From Thermoplasmatota archaeon (GTDB lineage: Archaea > Thermoplasmatota > Thermoplasmata > Halarchaeoplasmatales > Halarchaeoplasmataceae), in assembly GCA_018334755.1 (NCBI GenBank), contig JAGXLI010000002.1, positions 1 to 61,700 of the forward strand: a stretch of 61,700 nucleotides of DNA, read 5' to 3'. Position numbers and translations under genes: made by a program. Position 1 is the first letter of the stretch. Each line of letters begins with the position of its first letter. The notes beneath the pieces are model-generated. The model saw only the letters and a list, made by a program, of their open reading frames with translations, made no database searches and was not told the origin of the DNA. Positions 28,512 through 36,562 of this stretch are shown here, in pieces.

Positions 28512-28598
28512 GTGGAACTCGTAACTTTTTGAACTAAGTTACGAGCTCCACAACTAGTCAAAGACACTAATAAGTGCAAGATATCGTGTCTTTGACTA
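28512..28598. repeat. two adjacent inverted repeats (hairpins) between rnz and the next gene
   Basis: The first hairpin has 16-base arms at 28512-28527 and 28536-28551 with one mismatch and an 8-base loop TTTGAACT. The second has perfect 13-base arms TAGTCAAAGACAC (28555-28567) and its complement (28586-28598) with an 18-base loop. Only three bases separate them. They lie upstream of the rnz promoter (minus) and of the TATA-like box for the plus-strand gene, in a 200-base gap without coding sequence. Possible roles are a regulatory dyad, a small RNA or the remnant of a palindromic mobile element. Confidence 0.65.
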
Positions 28599-28665
28599 TA
28601 CATCTTTCATTTCAAGGCATAACTTATATAGGTCAAACCATGTTAAACTGGTTGCAGGTGGTATA

Positions 28666-28998
28666 CTGGCGGAAAACATCGATGACATCGATACCGACGA
28701 TATAGATCTGGAAGAAGATATAGACGAAGAACTCAAAGAGAAACTGATATCCAGTCTGATGGAAGGGAAGCGGATGGAGGCGTACGCCGAACACAGGACT
28801 GAAGATATGCACCACTGTCATCTCTGTGAAAGGATCACGTATAAGAAGATCCCTGGTAAGGAGATCGGCGAGAAATGGATCTGTATAGATTGTTTGCGCC
28901 GGCTGAAAGAGGTCCTAGACAACCTGGAAAAGTGGGAGGAAGAACTGGCTCTGGGTGAGGAGATGGAAGAACAGATCGAGAAAGATCTGGGCATCTGA
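28666..28998 (+). CDS. small acidic zinc-ribbon protein, start uncertain
   Basis: The protein is 79 residues if it starts at ATG 28759. The frame is open upstream and encodes a strongly acidic, clearly coding-like segment (NIDDIDTDDIDLEED) back to about 28666. The core has one zinc knuckle pair: CHLCERITY and CIDCLRRL, followed by a Glu/Lys-rich helix. A TATA-like TTATATA at 28624-28630 predicts transcription start near 28653. AGGTGG at 28656-28661 lies just before ATA 28663 and CTG 28666, but no standard start codon is present there. Function is unknown; nucleic acid or protein binding is a guess from the fold. It lies upstream of the Hef gene on the same strand. Confidence 0.65.
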   Translation: MAENIDDIDTDDIDLEEDIDEELKEKLISSLMEGKRMEAYAEHRTEDMHHCHLCERITYKKIPGKEIGEKWICIDCLRRLKEVLDNLEKWEEELALGEEMEEQIEKDLGI

Positions 28999-29076
28999 TC
29001 ACATCGACCTACTGGTAAATTTAAATAGACTGATTAGATTTCATAATAATGGGCCTGTGTTGAGAGGTTAAAAAGT

Positions 29077-31410
29077 GTGTCACAGCAGAATGACCTATTG
29101 AATGAAGACGCCATCGAAGAGCGTGAATACCAGATAAATATAGCCGATGTTGCGAAAGAACTCTCTACCTTGGTCGTTCTTCCGACGGGGATGGGAAAGA
29201 CTATTATCGCGTTCATGGTGATGGCGGAGCAGTTGGAGCGCCATCCGGAAAAAAAGATACTGTTCTTAGCACCGACTAAACCTCTGGTCAACCAGCATGC
29301 TAGAGACATTTCTGAACTATTGGATGTCGAGGAGCCCGAGGTATTCACCGGGGAGGTCAGACCGGCGAAGAGAGAAGAACTCTGGGATGAGAACAGGATT
29401 ATAGTCTCGACCCCCCAGGTGGTCAGGAACGACCTGATGTCCCAAAGGATCGATCTCGACGATGTATCATTGACCGTCTTTGACGAGGCTCACAGAGCCG
29501 TGGGAGATTACGCCTACGTGTATATAGGCGAGGTCTACAGAGAAAAAGATGGTCTGTCTCTAGGTTTGACCGCCTCTCCAGGAAGCGAGAGAGGAGACAT
29601 CCTGTCAGTCTGTGAGACCTTGGGTTTCGAGCACGTAGAGATCAGAACCAAATATGATCCAGATGTTGTTAAATACACGAACTACATAGAGAAAAAATGG
29701 GTGGACGTGAAACTGCCGAAAGAGCAGAGAGAGATAGTCGATAAGCTGAAAAAGATAAAGGAGAAAGAGATCAAAGAACTCCAAAAATTTGGCTTCCTGG
29801 AAAATAAAAATCCCGACAGGATCTCAAGAAAAAATCTGATCAAGGCGAGAAAAAAAATACAGGGCGAGCTTCATTCCTCGGATCAGTCTTCACTTTACAG
29901 GGCAGCCAGTCTTATAGCATCTTCTATAAAGATCGATCACGCGGTCGACCAGGCCGAGACACAGGGACCAGATGGGCTTCGAGAATTCCTTGATAAACTG
30001 GAAAATGAAGCCGGGTCCCGAGGAGGTTCTAAGGCCTCGAAGAGATTGATAGAAAGTGCGGAGATGAAGGACGTCCTCGTAAAGTTGAAGAAGCTGAGCC
30101 AGGACCATCCAAAGATTTCTAAAGTAGTAGAGGTCGTCGAAGAGCAGATGGAAAAAAAGGAGGACTCCCGGATCATCGTTTTCACCAACTATAGGAATAC
30201 CGCGACAAAGGTCAAGGACCGGCTGAATGAATTAGAAGGCGTCAGACCGGCAAGGTTCATAGGCCAGACGGATAAAAAGGGAGATGAAGGTTTAAAGCAG
30301 GACGAGCAGATAGAGACCATCGATCAATTCGAAAGCGGGGAATTCAATGTTTTAGTGGCAACTAGCGTGGGAGAGGAAGGTCTGGACATACCCGCCACAG
30401 ACCTGGTCGTCTTTTATGAACCGGTCCCGTCGGAGATCAGGACCATACAGCGAAGAGGGAGGACCGCTAGAGAAAGGGAGGGGAAAGTCGTGATACTGAT
30501 CACTAAAGATACGAGGGACCAAGCTTATTACTGGTCCAGTAAGAATAAAGAGAAAAAGATGCATAAGAACCTGATGAGATTGAGAGATGATTTGGAGAGC
30601 GAGATAAGCGTGGGTGATCCGATGGATGTTGAGGAAGAAGGATATGAAGTCGTGGAGAAGAAGAGCAAGAAAGATCTGAAGGAAAAGATCGAGAGGAATA
30701 AAAGTAAGAAGGAAGATGAAGACCAGAGATCCCTGATGGACTTTGAAGAGGAAAAGAAAAGTGAGAAAAAAGAAGAGAAAGAAGTGAAGACGATCACCGT
30801 TGACACGAGAGAACAGAACAGCAGGGTGGTCCAGGACCTGGCAAGAGAGGACATAAAGATCAAAACTTCTCAACTATCGATAGGAGACTACATAATCTCG
30901 GAAGATACCGCTGTCGAGAGGAAAGAGGTCTCAGATTTCTTAGAATCGATTACAGACGGCAGGCTCTTCTCACAAGCAAGATCACTCTCAGAGAACTACC
31001 AGCAGCCGATCATAATACTCGAAGGCGAAGGCCTCTACGAGAGGAGGAACATAAGCGATAATGCCATCTATGGAGCTTTGTCCTCTTTAGCGTGTGATTT
31101 CAGGATACCTATCTTGAACACTCAGACAGCAGAAGAAACATCTTCTCTTCTGACCAACATGGTCAAGCGGAAGGAGAAGAAGAAAAAGTCCACTTCGGTA
31201 AGAAAGGACAAAAGGAGCATGTCTACCTATGATAACAAGAAGTACATCCTAGAAGGACTGCCTTCTATATCTGGGACCTTAGCCGAAAGATTACTCGATC
31301 ACTTCGGATCGGTCAGGGACGTTTTTACGGCGGAGAAAGAAGAACTGGAAGAAGTCAAGGGGATCGGACCATCCACCGCCGAGAAGATAATCTCTATAAT
31401 ATCAGAATAG
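29077..31410 (+). CDS. hef: Hef-type helicase-nuclease (FANCM/XPF-like)
   Basis: The protein has 777 residues. The N-terminal superfamily 2 helicase has LVVLPTGMGKT (motif I), VFDEAHRAVGD (II), LTASPG (III) and IQRRGRTAREREG (VI). A charged linker leads to an XPF/ERCC4 nuclease (TVDTREQNS, then VERKEVSDFLESI, the ERK motif) and a final helix-hairpin-helix pair (LPSISGTLAERLL and GIGPSTAEKI). Archaeal Hef works as a dimer on stalled forks and branched DNA. The start is GTG 29077, nine bases after AGAGGT. A TTTAAATAG box lies about 50 bases upstream. All domains are intact. Confidence 0.95.
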   Translation: MSQQNDLLNEDAIEEREYQINIADVAKELSTLVVLPTGMGKTIIAFMVMAEQLERHPEKKILFLAPTKPLVNQHARDISELLDVEEPEVFTGEVRPAKREELWDENRIIVSTPQVVRNDLMSQRIDLDDVSLTVFDEAHRAVGDYAYVYIGEVYREKDGLSLGLTASPGSERGDILSVCETLGFEHVEIRTKYDPDVVKYTNYIEKKWVDVKLPKEQREIVDKLKKIKEKEIKELQKFGFLENKNPDRISRKNLIKARKKIQGELHSSDQSSLYRAASLIASSIKIDHAVDQAETQGPDGLREFLDKLENEAGSRGGSKASKRLIESAEMKDVLVKLKKLSQDHPKISKVVEVVEEQMEKKEDSRIIVFTNYRNTATKVKDRLNELEGVRPARFIGQTDKKGDEGLKQDEQIETIDQFESGEFNVLVATSVGEEGLDIPATDLVVFYEPVPSEIRTIQRRGRTAREREGKVVILITKDTRDQAYYWSSKNKEKKMHKNLMRLRDDLESEISVGDPMDVEEEGYEVVEKKSKKDLKEKIERNKSKKEDEDQRSLMDFEEEKKSEKKEEKEVKTITVDTREQNSRVVQDLAREDIKIKTSQLSIGDYIISEDTAVERKEVSDFLESITDGRLFSQARSLSENYQQPIIILEGEGLYERRNISDNAIYGALSSLACDFRIPILNTQTAEETSSLLTNMVKRKEKKKKSTSVRKDKRSMSTYDNKKYILEGLPSISGTLAERLLDHFGSVRDVFTAEKEELEEVKGIGPSTAEKIISIISE

Positions 31411-31503
31411 TTACGTACAATTCATACCGTAAAACACAAAACTATTTAATCCTAGATGACCAATCAACTATTGTAAGATTAGAAGATTTATGGAGTGAGA
31501 AAC

Positions 31504-32961
31504 ATGGGTAGGAATTGGAACGGTCCTTTGAAAAAAAGCAGTGATTACGTTTACACCATACCGAAGGGTTACAAGAAAGGGATGAAAGTAGATGGGTGGA
31601 TATTCGCTGATGATGAGCTGATCAAATCGATCAGGCAGGACAACGCTCCGGAACAGGTGGCTAACGTGGCTACCTTACCCGGAGTGATAGGCGCTTCTAA
31701 AGCCATGCCCGATATACACTGGGGATACGGATTCCCTATAGGTGGCGTGGCCGCTATGGATCCAGAAGAAGGGGTCATATCACCTGGCGGGGTGGGCTAC
31801 GACATCAACTGTGGAGTCCGACTGGTCAAGACGAACCTGGAAGAAGAAAAAGTTCGAGATAATATAAAGGGCCTCGTGAACACTATCTTCGATAATGTAC
31901 CTGCTGGAGTCGGCAGGAAAAGCCGGCTTAAACTGGATCAAAGTGAATTGGAAGAGGCACTGGATTACGGGGTCGAATGGGCCGTAGAGAACGGCTACGG
32001 GTGGGAACAGGACCTTGAACGTATAGAGAACAACGGCAGATTGGAAAGCGCGGATTCTGAAAAAGTCAGCAAGAAAGCAAAAGATAGGGGCTCTCCCCAG
32101 TTAGGCACTTTAGGCGGGGGAAATCACTTCATAGAGATCCAGAAGGTTGAAAAGATATTCAATGAGGAGATGGCCGACGCGATGGACCTTGAAGAAGGGA
32201 TGATCACGACGATGATCCATACCGGTTCTAGAGGATGCGGTCATCAGATTGCCACCGATTATATCAACACCATGGAGAAGGCCATAAAGAAATATGATAT
32301 AGATCTGCCGGATAAACAGTTGGCGTGTGCCCCATACGATTCTCCAGAAGGAAAAGATTATTTCGCCGCTATGAACTGTGGAGCCAATTACGCCTGGACC
32401 AACAGACAGCTGATCTTACATTGGGTAAGAGAGAGTTTCGAGGAAATCTTTAATGAAACTGCGGAGGACATGCAGATGGAGATGTTATACGATGTCTGTC
32501 ACAACGTCGCTAAAAAGGAAGAGCACGAAGTTGACGGGAAGGACCAGGACGTGATAGTGCATCGTAAAGGAGCGACCAGAGCTTTCGGGCCCGGAAGGAA
32601 AGAGATTCCAAAAAAATACAGAGATGTGGGACAACCCGTATTGATCCCGGGGGACATGGGAACCGCCAGCTACGTCATGATGGGGACGGAGACTTCGATG
32701 AAGAGAGCCTGGGGATCGACTTGCCACGGCGCCGGTCGAGTCATGTCTAGAACAGGCGCTAGAAAAAAATTCCGAGCAAATCAGATAAGAAAGGATCTAT
32801 CCGAAGACGGAATATATGTGAAATCGGCGAGTGACAAGGTTTTGAAGGAAGAAAGCCCAGGAGCCTATAAAGATGTCAATAACGTTGTCGAAGTGACCCA
32901 CAATGCCGGTCTTTCAAGGATCGTAGCAAAATTGACACCTATAGGGGTCATGAAGGGTTGA
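31504..32961 (+). CDS. rtcB: RNA-splicing ligase RtcB
   Basis: This 485-residue ligase joins 2',3'-cyclic phosphate (or 3'-phosphate) and 5'-hydroxyl RNA ends with GTP and manganese, as in tRNA splicing. It contains GGVGYDINCGVRL (catalytic Cys and metal site), LGGGNHFIEIQ, HTGSRGCGHQIATDY and STCHGAGRVMSR (guanylated His). The start is ATG 31504, five bases after GGAGTGA; GTG 31495 overlaps that site. A TATTTAAT box lies at 31443-31450. The archaeal partner Archease is not in the neighbourhood. Confidence 0.97.
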   Translation: MGRNWNGPLKKSSDYVYTIPKGYKKGMKVDGWIFADDELIKSIRQDNAPEQVANVATLPGVIGASKAMPDIHWGYGFPIGGVAAMDPEEGVISPGGVGYDINCGVRLVKTNLEEEKVRDNIKGLVNTIFDNVPAGVGRKSRLKLDQSELEEALDYGVEWAVENGYGWEQDLERIENNGRLESADSEKVSKKAKDRGSPQLGTLGGGNHFIEIQKVEKIFNEEMADAMDLEEGMITTMIHTGSRGCGHQIATDYINTMEKAIKKYDIDLPDKQLACAPYDSPEGKDYFAAMNCGANYAWTNRQLILHWVRESFEEIFNETAEDMQMEMLYDVCHNVAKKEEHEVDGKDQDVIVHRKGATRAFGPGRKEIPKKYRDVGQPVLIPGDMGTASYVMMGTETSMKRAWGSTCHGAGRVMSRTGARKKFRANQIRKDLSEDGIYVKSASDKVLKEESPGAYKDVNNVVEVTHNAGLSRIVAKLTPIGVMKG

Positions 32962-32994
32962 GATATTAGGCTAAGGATTGATTGAATCTTTAAC

Positions 32995-33444
32995 TCAAAA
33001 TCTGCTCCTGTGTGACCCGACCAGTGAACTCAAAAATCCATCCTGATAATCTTTCTTGGTGAGCTTATGGGCGAGTGTTTTAGATTCTTTTTTGCTCAAT
33101 TTTTTAATCTCATCTGGTATACCTTCGACCAACGGCCCTATATCGTTCTTGTTTTCGACCATGAATGTATAGATTTTTACTTTCTTCTCTTTTTCTTCCA
33201 TCTCTTCCTCTTTCTCTTCCATCAGCTCTATCTCTTTCCATACCAGGTAAGTGAAGCAATTTGAAACGGCCATAGCCACTATAGAATCGGAACTCTTTAA
33301 TTTTGATCTAAGATCGGCTTTGAGGCCAAAATCCGCAGGATTGATTATCTTTTCCGTTTCTAGATGCTCATTGATTATATCGATGCATTTTTTCTCCGTC
33401 TTCGAGTGAAATGTGAACGTCGGATGGCTGAAGAATATCCTCAT
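32995..33444 (-). CDS. hypothetical protein, possibly nucleoside 2-deoxyribosyltransferase/TIR-like fold
   Basis: I do not recognise a named family for this 149-residue protein. The start RIFFSHPTFTF, the middle SDSIVAMAVSNCFTYLVW and the following KEIELMEE recall the order beta1, alternating strand, then a helix with a conserved Glu in deoxyribosyltransferase-like and TIR-like Rossmann folds. After a Glu/Lys-rich stretch comes a strand KIYTFMVEN. No signal peptide or membrane helix is seen. It stands alone between RtcB (convergent) and a membrane protein gene. The fold suggestion is weak. Confidence 0.6.
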   Translation of the reverse strand: MRIFFSHPTFTFHSKTEKKCIDIINEHLETEKIINPADFGLKADLRSKLKSSDSIVAMAVSNCFTYLVWKEIELMEEKEEEMEEKEKKVKIYTFMVENKNDIGPLVEGIPDEIKKLSKKESKTLAHKLTKKDYQDGFLSSLVGSHRSRF

Positions 33445-33463
33445 GCTCTACACCTCTCTTTCT

Positions 33464-34219
33464 TCAGTTATCATCTTCTCCGTTCTCCCCTTCACTTTCA
33501 TCCGGAAGGCCCATGAAATTTATATGATCCGCTCCTCCCTTTTTACTTCCCGTCTCATCTTTATCTCCCTCGTAGATCACTTTTCTAGACTCCTCATCTT
33601 CATCCTCCTCTTCAGAGGTCTCTTCCTTCTCCTCTTTTCTCTTTTCCATCTGCTTTTTCCTTTCTTCTTCCATCCTTTTCATCTTGATCTCGCCTAATAT
33701 CACGCCTCTCCCCTTGAAAGCGTAGACCATGCCTACGAGCGTGAATACTATAGCGGGTAGAGATAAGATACTGTAAGGTTTGTTAGGATATGTGACTGAA
33801 TAGGAGTAAGTCAGAGTGCCGTTAGTGACGTTGAAGCTGAGATAATAAGGTGTGCCGTCTAGATCGGTCATATCAATTGTGCGACTGAAATTTTGATTCC
33901 AGGTAGTTTCCCAGATGTCATCATAACTGGCGTTCAATACCTTTATCTCGGCTTCTGAGTGGGTCGTGGAATCACCATCGGGTTCAAAATCTAACTCGAG
34001 CGTCGCGTTCCTAACGGTATAGCGGGGATAATGGATCCTTTCAAAACTCTCCTCCTCGGGTCCCACTTCTTCGTCCTTCACATCCGTCTCGATGGTGGTA
34101 GTCACACTGGTAAAAGCCAAGATCAACGCGATCGCAAATAAACCGAACCCCTTCTGTATATCTTTATTAGAGATGATTCGTATTAGGATGCCTCTATCAT
34201 CTTCGTCCTTCTCTTTCAT
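33464..34219 (-). CDS. two-helix membrane protein with extracytoplasmic domain and charged cytoplasmic tail
   Basis: The product has 251 residues from ATG 34219. One membrane helix is near residues 21-37 (GFGLFAIALILAFTSVT). A beta-rich external domain of about 110 residues with three or four N-x-S/T sites comes next. A second helix follows (ILSLPAIVFTLVGMVYAF), then a cytoplasmic tail of over 80 residues that is almost all Lys, Glu and Asp. No family is recognised. It lies upstream of the peptide transporter operon on the same strand but is separated from the hypothetical gene on its other side by only 19 bases. Function is unknown. Confidence 0.7.
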   Translation of the reverse strand: MKEKDEDDRGILIRIISNKDIQKGFGLFAIALILAFTSVTTTIETDVKDEEVGPEEESFERIHYPRYTVRNATLELDFEPDGDSTTHSEAEIKVLNASYDDIWETTWNQNFSRTIDMTDLDGTPYYLSFNVTNGTLTYSYSVTYPNKPYSILSLPAIVFTLVGMVYAFKGRGVILGEIKMKRMEEERKKQMEKRKEEKEETSEEEDEDEESRKVIYEGDKDETGSKKGGADHINFMGLPDESEGENGEDDN

Positions 34220-34412
34220 GGTCCGATATCCTATAGATTTTTTACAACTACACAACTATGAACTATTACTTATAACTAAGACCTCTCTCCCTTTTAAACC
34301 CTATCTTCTTATACGTCGATAACCCTGATCTGATCGTCCCATATGCTCCTGATGGTCAAGCATAAAAGAAAGAGAATTGAAAGAATTAAGGGGTTTTTAG
34401 AGTCTTAATACA

Positions 34413-35441
34413 TCACTTTGCTACGTCCAGATCGAATTCTATCTCTCCGGCGAAGTGGCATTTAGCCGTGTGTTCTTTTTCGATTTCCTTTTCCTCTGGC
34501 TCCTCCTTCTTACATATCTCCTCGGCATGTGGACATCTCGGGTGGAACCTGCATCCACTCGGTACCTGTGTCGCTGAGGGGACGTCACCCGTTATCGGCA
34601 CATTTTTGACACCTTGACCTCTTTCCGGGTCAGGCTCTGGAACCGCCACCAGCAGTGCCTGAGTATATGGATGCATCGGATTGTCTAGGACGTCTTCTAC
34701 TCTTCCTTTTTCAACAAGATCCCCTAGATACATCACACCTATATAATCAGTGAAGAATCTAGTTGTAGATATATCGTGGGTGATGTAGAAGTAAGTTACA
34801 TCCTCTTCCTCTATAAGGTCCTTCATAAGGTTGAGGATCTCTGCCCTTACGGAGACATCGAGCATGGAGACTGGTTCGTCTGCCACGATAAAGTCCGGAT
34901 TCAATATCATCGCCCTGGCTAGAGACACTCTCTGTTTTTGCCCACCAGAAAGCATATGAGGATACCTTCGGAGGAATTTCTCAGGAGGTGTAAGCCTGAC
35001 CTCTTCCAAGGCCTCCTTGACCATATCGGTCCTTTCTTCTCTCGTATCTCCTAGATTATGGATCATCAAAGGTTCCTCAAGTATGGTCCTTATCCTATCT
35101 CTCGGGTCTAGAGCGGAGAAAGGATCCTGATAGATTATCTGTGTTGTTCTTCTGTATGCTTTTAACTGCTGTTTGCTGTCCATGTCGGCTATATCCTTGT
35201 CTTTCATGTACATATGACCATCTGTAGGGTCTAACAACCGCATCATAAGTTTTCCGACCGTTGTCTTCCCACATCCGGATTCGCCGACTATCGAAAAGTT
35301 CCTCTTCTGATATATATCGAAGTCGATCCCGTCAACAGCCCTAACCTTCAACTTTTCTTCTCCCTTGAGTTTCTGGAAAAAGGATTGCGTCACGTCGAAA
35401 TGCTTCGTTAAGTTCCTAGCTTTAAATAATGGATCTGCCAT
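34413..35441 (-). CDS. dppF: oligopeptide/dipeptide ABC transporter ATPase (OppF/DppF type)
   Basis: This 342-residue protein has Walker [10 protein letters not shown], signature [16 protein letters not shown], Walker B FIVADEPVSMLDVS and the family C-terminal zinc/iron-sulfur-like segment [17 protein letters not shown]. It is the second of two ATPases of a peptide importer and would sit on the inner face of the membrane with the permeases encoded upstream. The gap to the partner ATPase gene is 3 bases. The acidic C-terminus is short. It is the last gene of the transporter operon; T-rich minus-strand sequence follows at about 34355-34395. Substrate class (peptides) is inferred from family and from the nearby protease. 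Confidence 0.94.
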   Translation of the reverse strand: MADPLFKARNLTKHFDVTQSFFQKLKGEEKLKVRAVDGIDFDIYQKRNFSIVGESGCGKTTVGKLMMRLLDPTDGHMYMKDKDIADMDSKQQLKAYRRTTQIIYQDPFSALDPRDRIRTILEEPLMIHNLGDTREERTDMVKEALEEVRLTPPEKFLRRYPHMLSGGQKQRVSLARAMILNPDFIVADEPVSMLDVSVRAEILNLMKDLIEEEDVTYFYITHDISTTRFFTDYIGVMYLGDLVEKGRVEDVLDNPMHPYTQALLVAVPEPDPERGQGVKNVPITGDVPSATQVPSGCRFHPRCPHAEEICKKEEPEEKEIEKEHTAKCHFAGEIEFDLDVAK

Positions 35442-35444
35442 ATT

Positions 35445-36557
35445 TTACTCCTCCATTACTTCATCTTCAGTTTCGGTCATTCCGGTCTCGTCGAGTTCTC
35501 TCTTGCCTTCTTCTCCTTCGTAGGCCTCTGCTGCTGCTTCATCCTCATAGGCGGTATCGTATTCGGCTTCCTGACTCTCAGCGATAGATTCGTCTTCACT
35601 GTAAAGATGACATTTGACATTGACACCGTCTACCTCATGTATCTCGGGTTCCATCTCTTTACAGACTTCCATGGCCTTATGGCATCGGGGATGGAAACGA
35701 CAGCCGCTCGGTGGATTCACTAGGTTGGGTGGAACTCCGGGGATGTATTCTAGTCGCTCTATATCAGTACGGATATCCGGAATTGCGGCCATAAGTTTCT
35801 CAGTATATGGATGCTTTGGATCCTTGTAGATATCATAGGCCTCGCCGAACTCGACGATCCAGCCCGCATACATTATCGCCAGATTATCTGAGACCTCTGC
35901 CAAGATACTCAGGTCGTGAGTTATGAAAATCATGGAAATGTCCAATTCTCTTCTGAGCCGCTTGAGATCGTTCATTATCCGGGCTTCCACCACCACGTCG
36001 AGAGCAGTGGTCGGCTCGTCCAGTATCACCAAGTTCGGTTCCAAAAGCAGGGCCGTAGCTATTATCACCCTCTGCTTTTGGCCGCCGCTAAGCTCGTGGG
36101 GATACCTATCGAATATTGCGCCTTCTAAGTTGACCAACTCCAGATATCTTTCACATATCTCTCTAGCCTTTTCTCCAGTGATCCCTTTATGATACTTGAG
36201 AGGTTCCTTCATCTGATGACCCACTGAATATACCGGGGTCATGATCTCCATAGCGCCCTGGAAGACCATTGATACCTTTTTCCATCTGATCTTCTCTCTC
36301 GCCTCTGATTCTGAGAGGTCAGTGACTTCTATGCCGTCTAGATTTATCGAACCACTCATTATCTGGCCAGGGGGCTGCACTTGATTTAACAGAGAGAACG
36401 CAAGGGTGCTCTTACCGCAGCCTGATTCCCCTGCTATCCCTATAGAGGCCCCTCTATCTAGAGAGAAGGTGGCGTCATCGAGGGCCTTCACCTCACCGTC
36501 GGTCGTCAGGTAATGGGTCGTCAAATCCTTGACTTCTAATATAGTGTCATCGTCCAT
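35445..36557 (-). CDS. dppD: oligopeptide/dipeptide ABC transporter ATPase (OppD/DppD type)
   Basis: This 370-residue protein has Walker [11 protein letters not shown], signature [15 protein letters not shown], Walker [14 protein letters not shown] and the C-terminal [17 protein letters not shown] typical of the Opp/Dpp ATPases. The last about 60 residues are an extra acidic tail ([14 protein letters not shown]) not needed for the fold. It pairs with the OppF-type ATPase encoded 3 bases downstream; the dppC-like permease gene ends 5 bases upstream, so three genes are tightly packed in one operon. Confidence 0.94.
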   Translation of the reverse strand: MDDDTILEVKDLTTHYLTTDGEVKALDDATFSLDRGASIGIAGESGCGKSTLAFSLLNQVQPPGQIMSGSINLDGIEVTDLSESEAREKIRWKKVSMVFQGAMEIMTPVYSVGHQMKEPLKYHKGITGEKAREICERYLELVNLEGAIFDRYPHELSGGQKQRVIIATALLLEPNLVILDEPTTALDVVVEARIMNDLKRLRRELDISMIFITHDLSILAEVSDNLAIMYAGWIVEFGEAYDIYKDPKHPYTEKLMAAIPDIRTDIERLEYIPGVPPNLVNPPSGCRFHPRCHKAMEVCKEMEPEIHEVDGVNVKCHLYSEDESIAESQEAEYDTAYEDEAAAEAYEGEEGKRELDETGMTETEDEVMEE

Positions 36558-36562
36558 CTATC

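Noticed and set aside
30352-30873. Minus-strand open frame of 173 codons rich in Phe and Leu inside hef, resembling a membrane protein.
   Set aside because: Antisense of a Lys/Glu-rich linker always reads as Phe/Leu/Ser; the helicase-nuclease on the other strand is intact.
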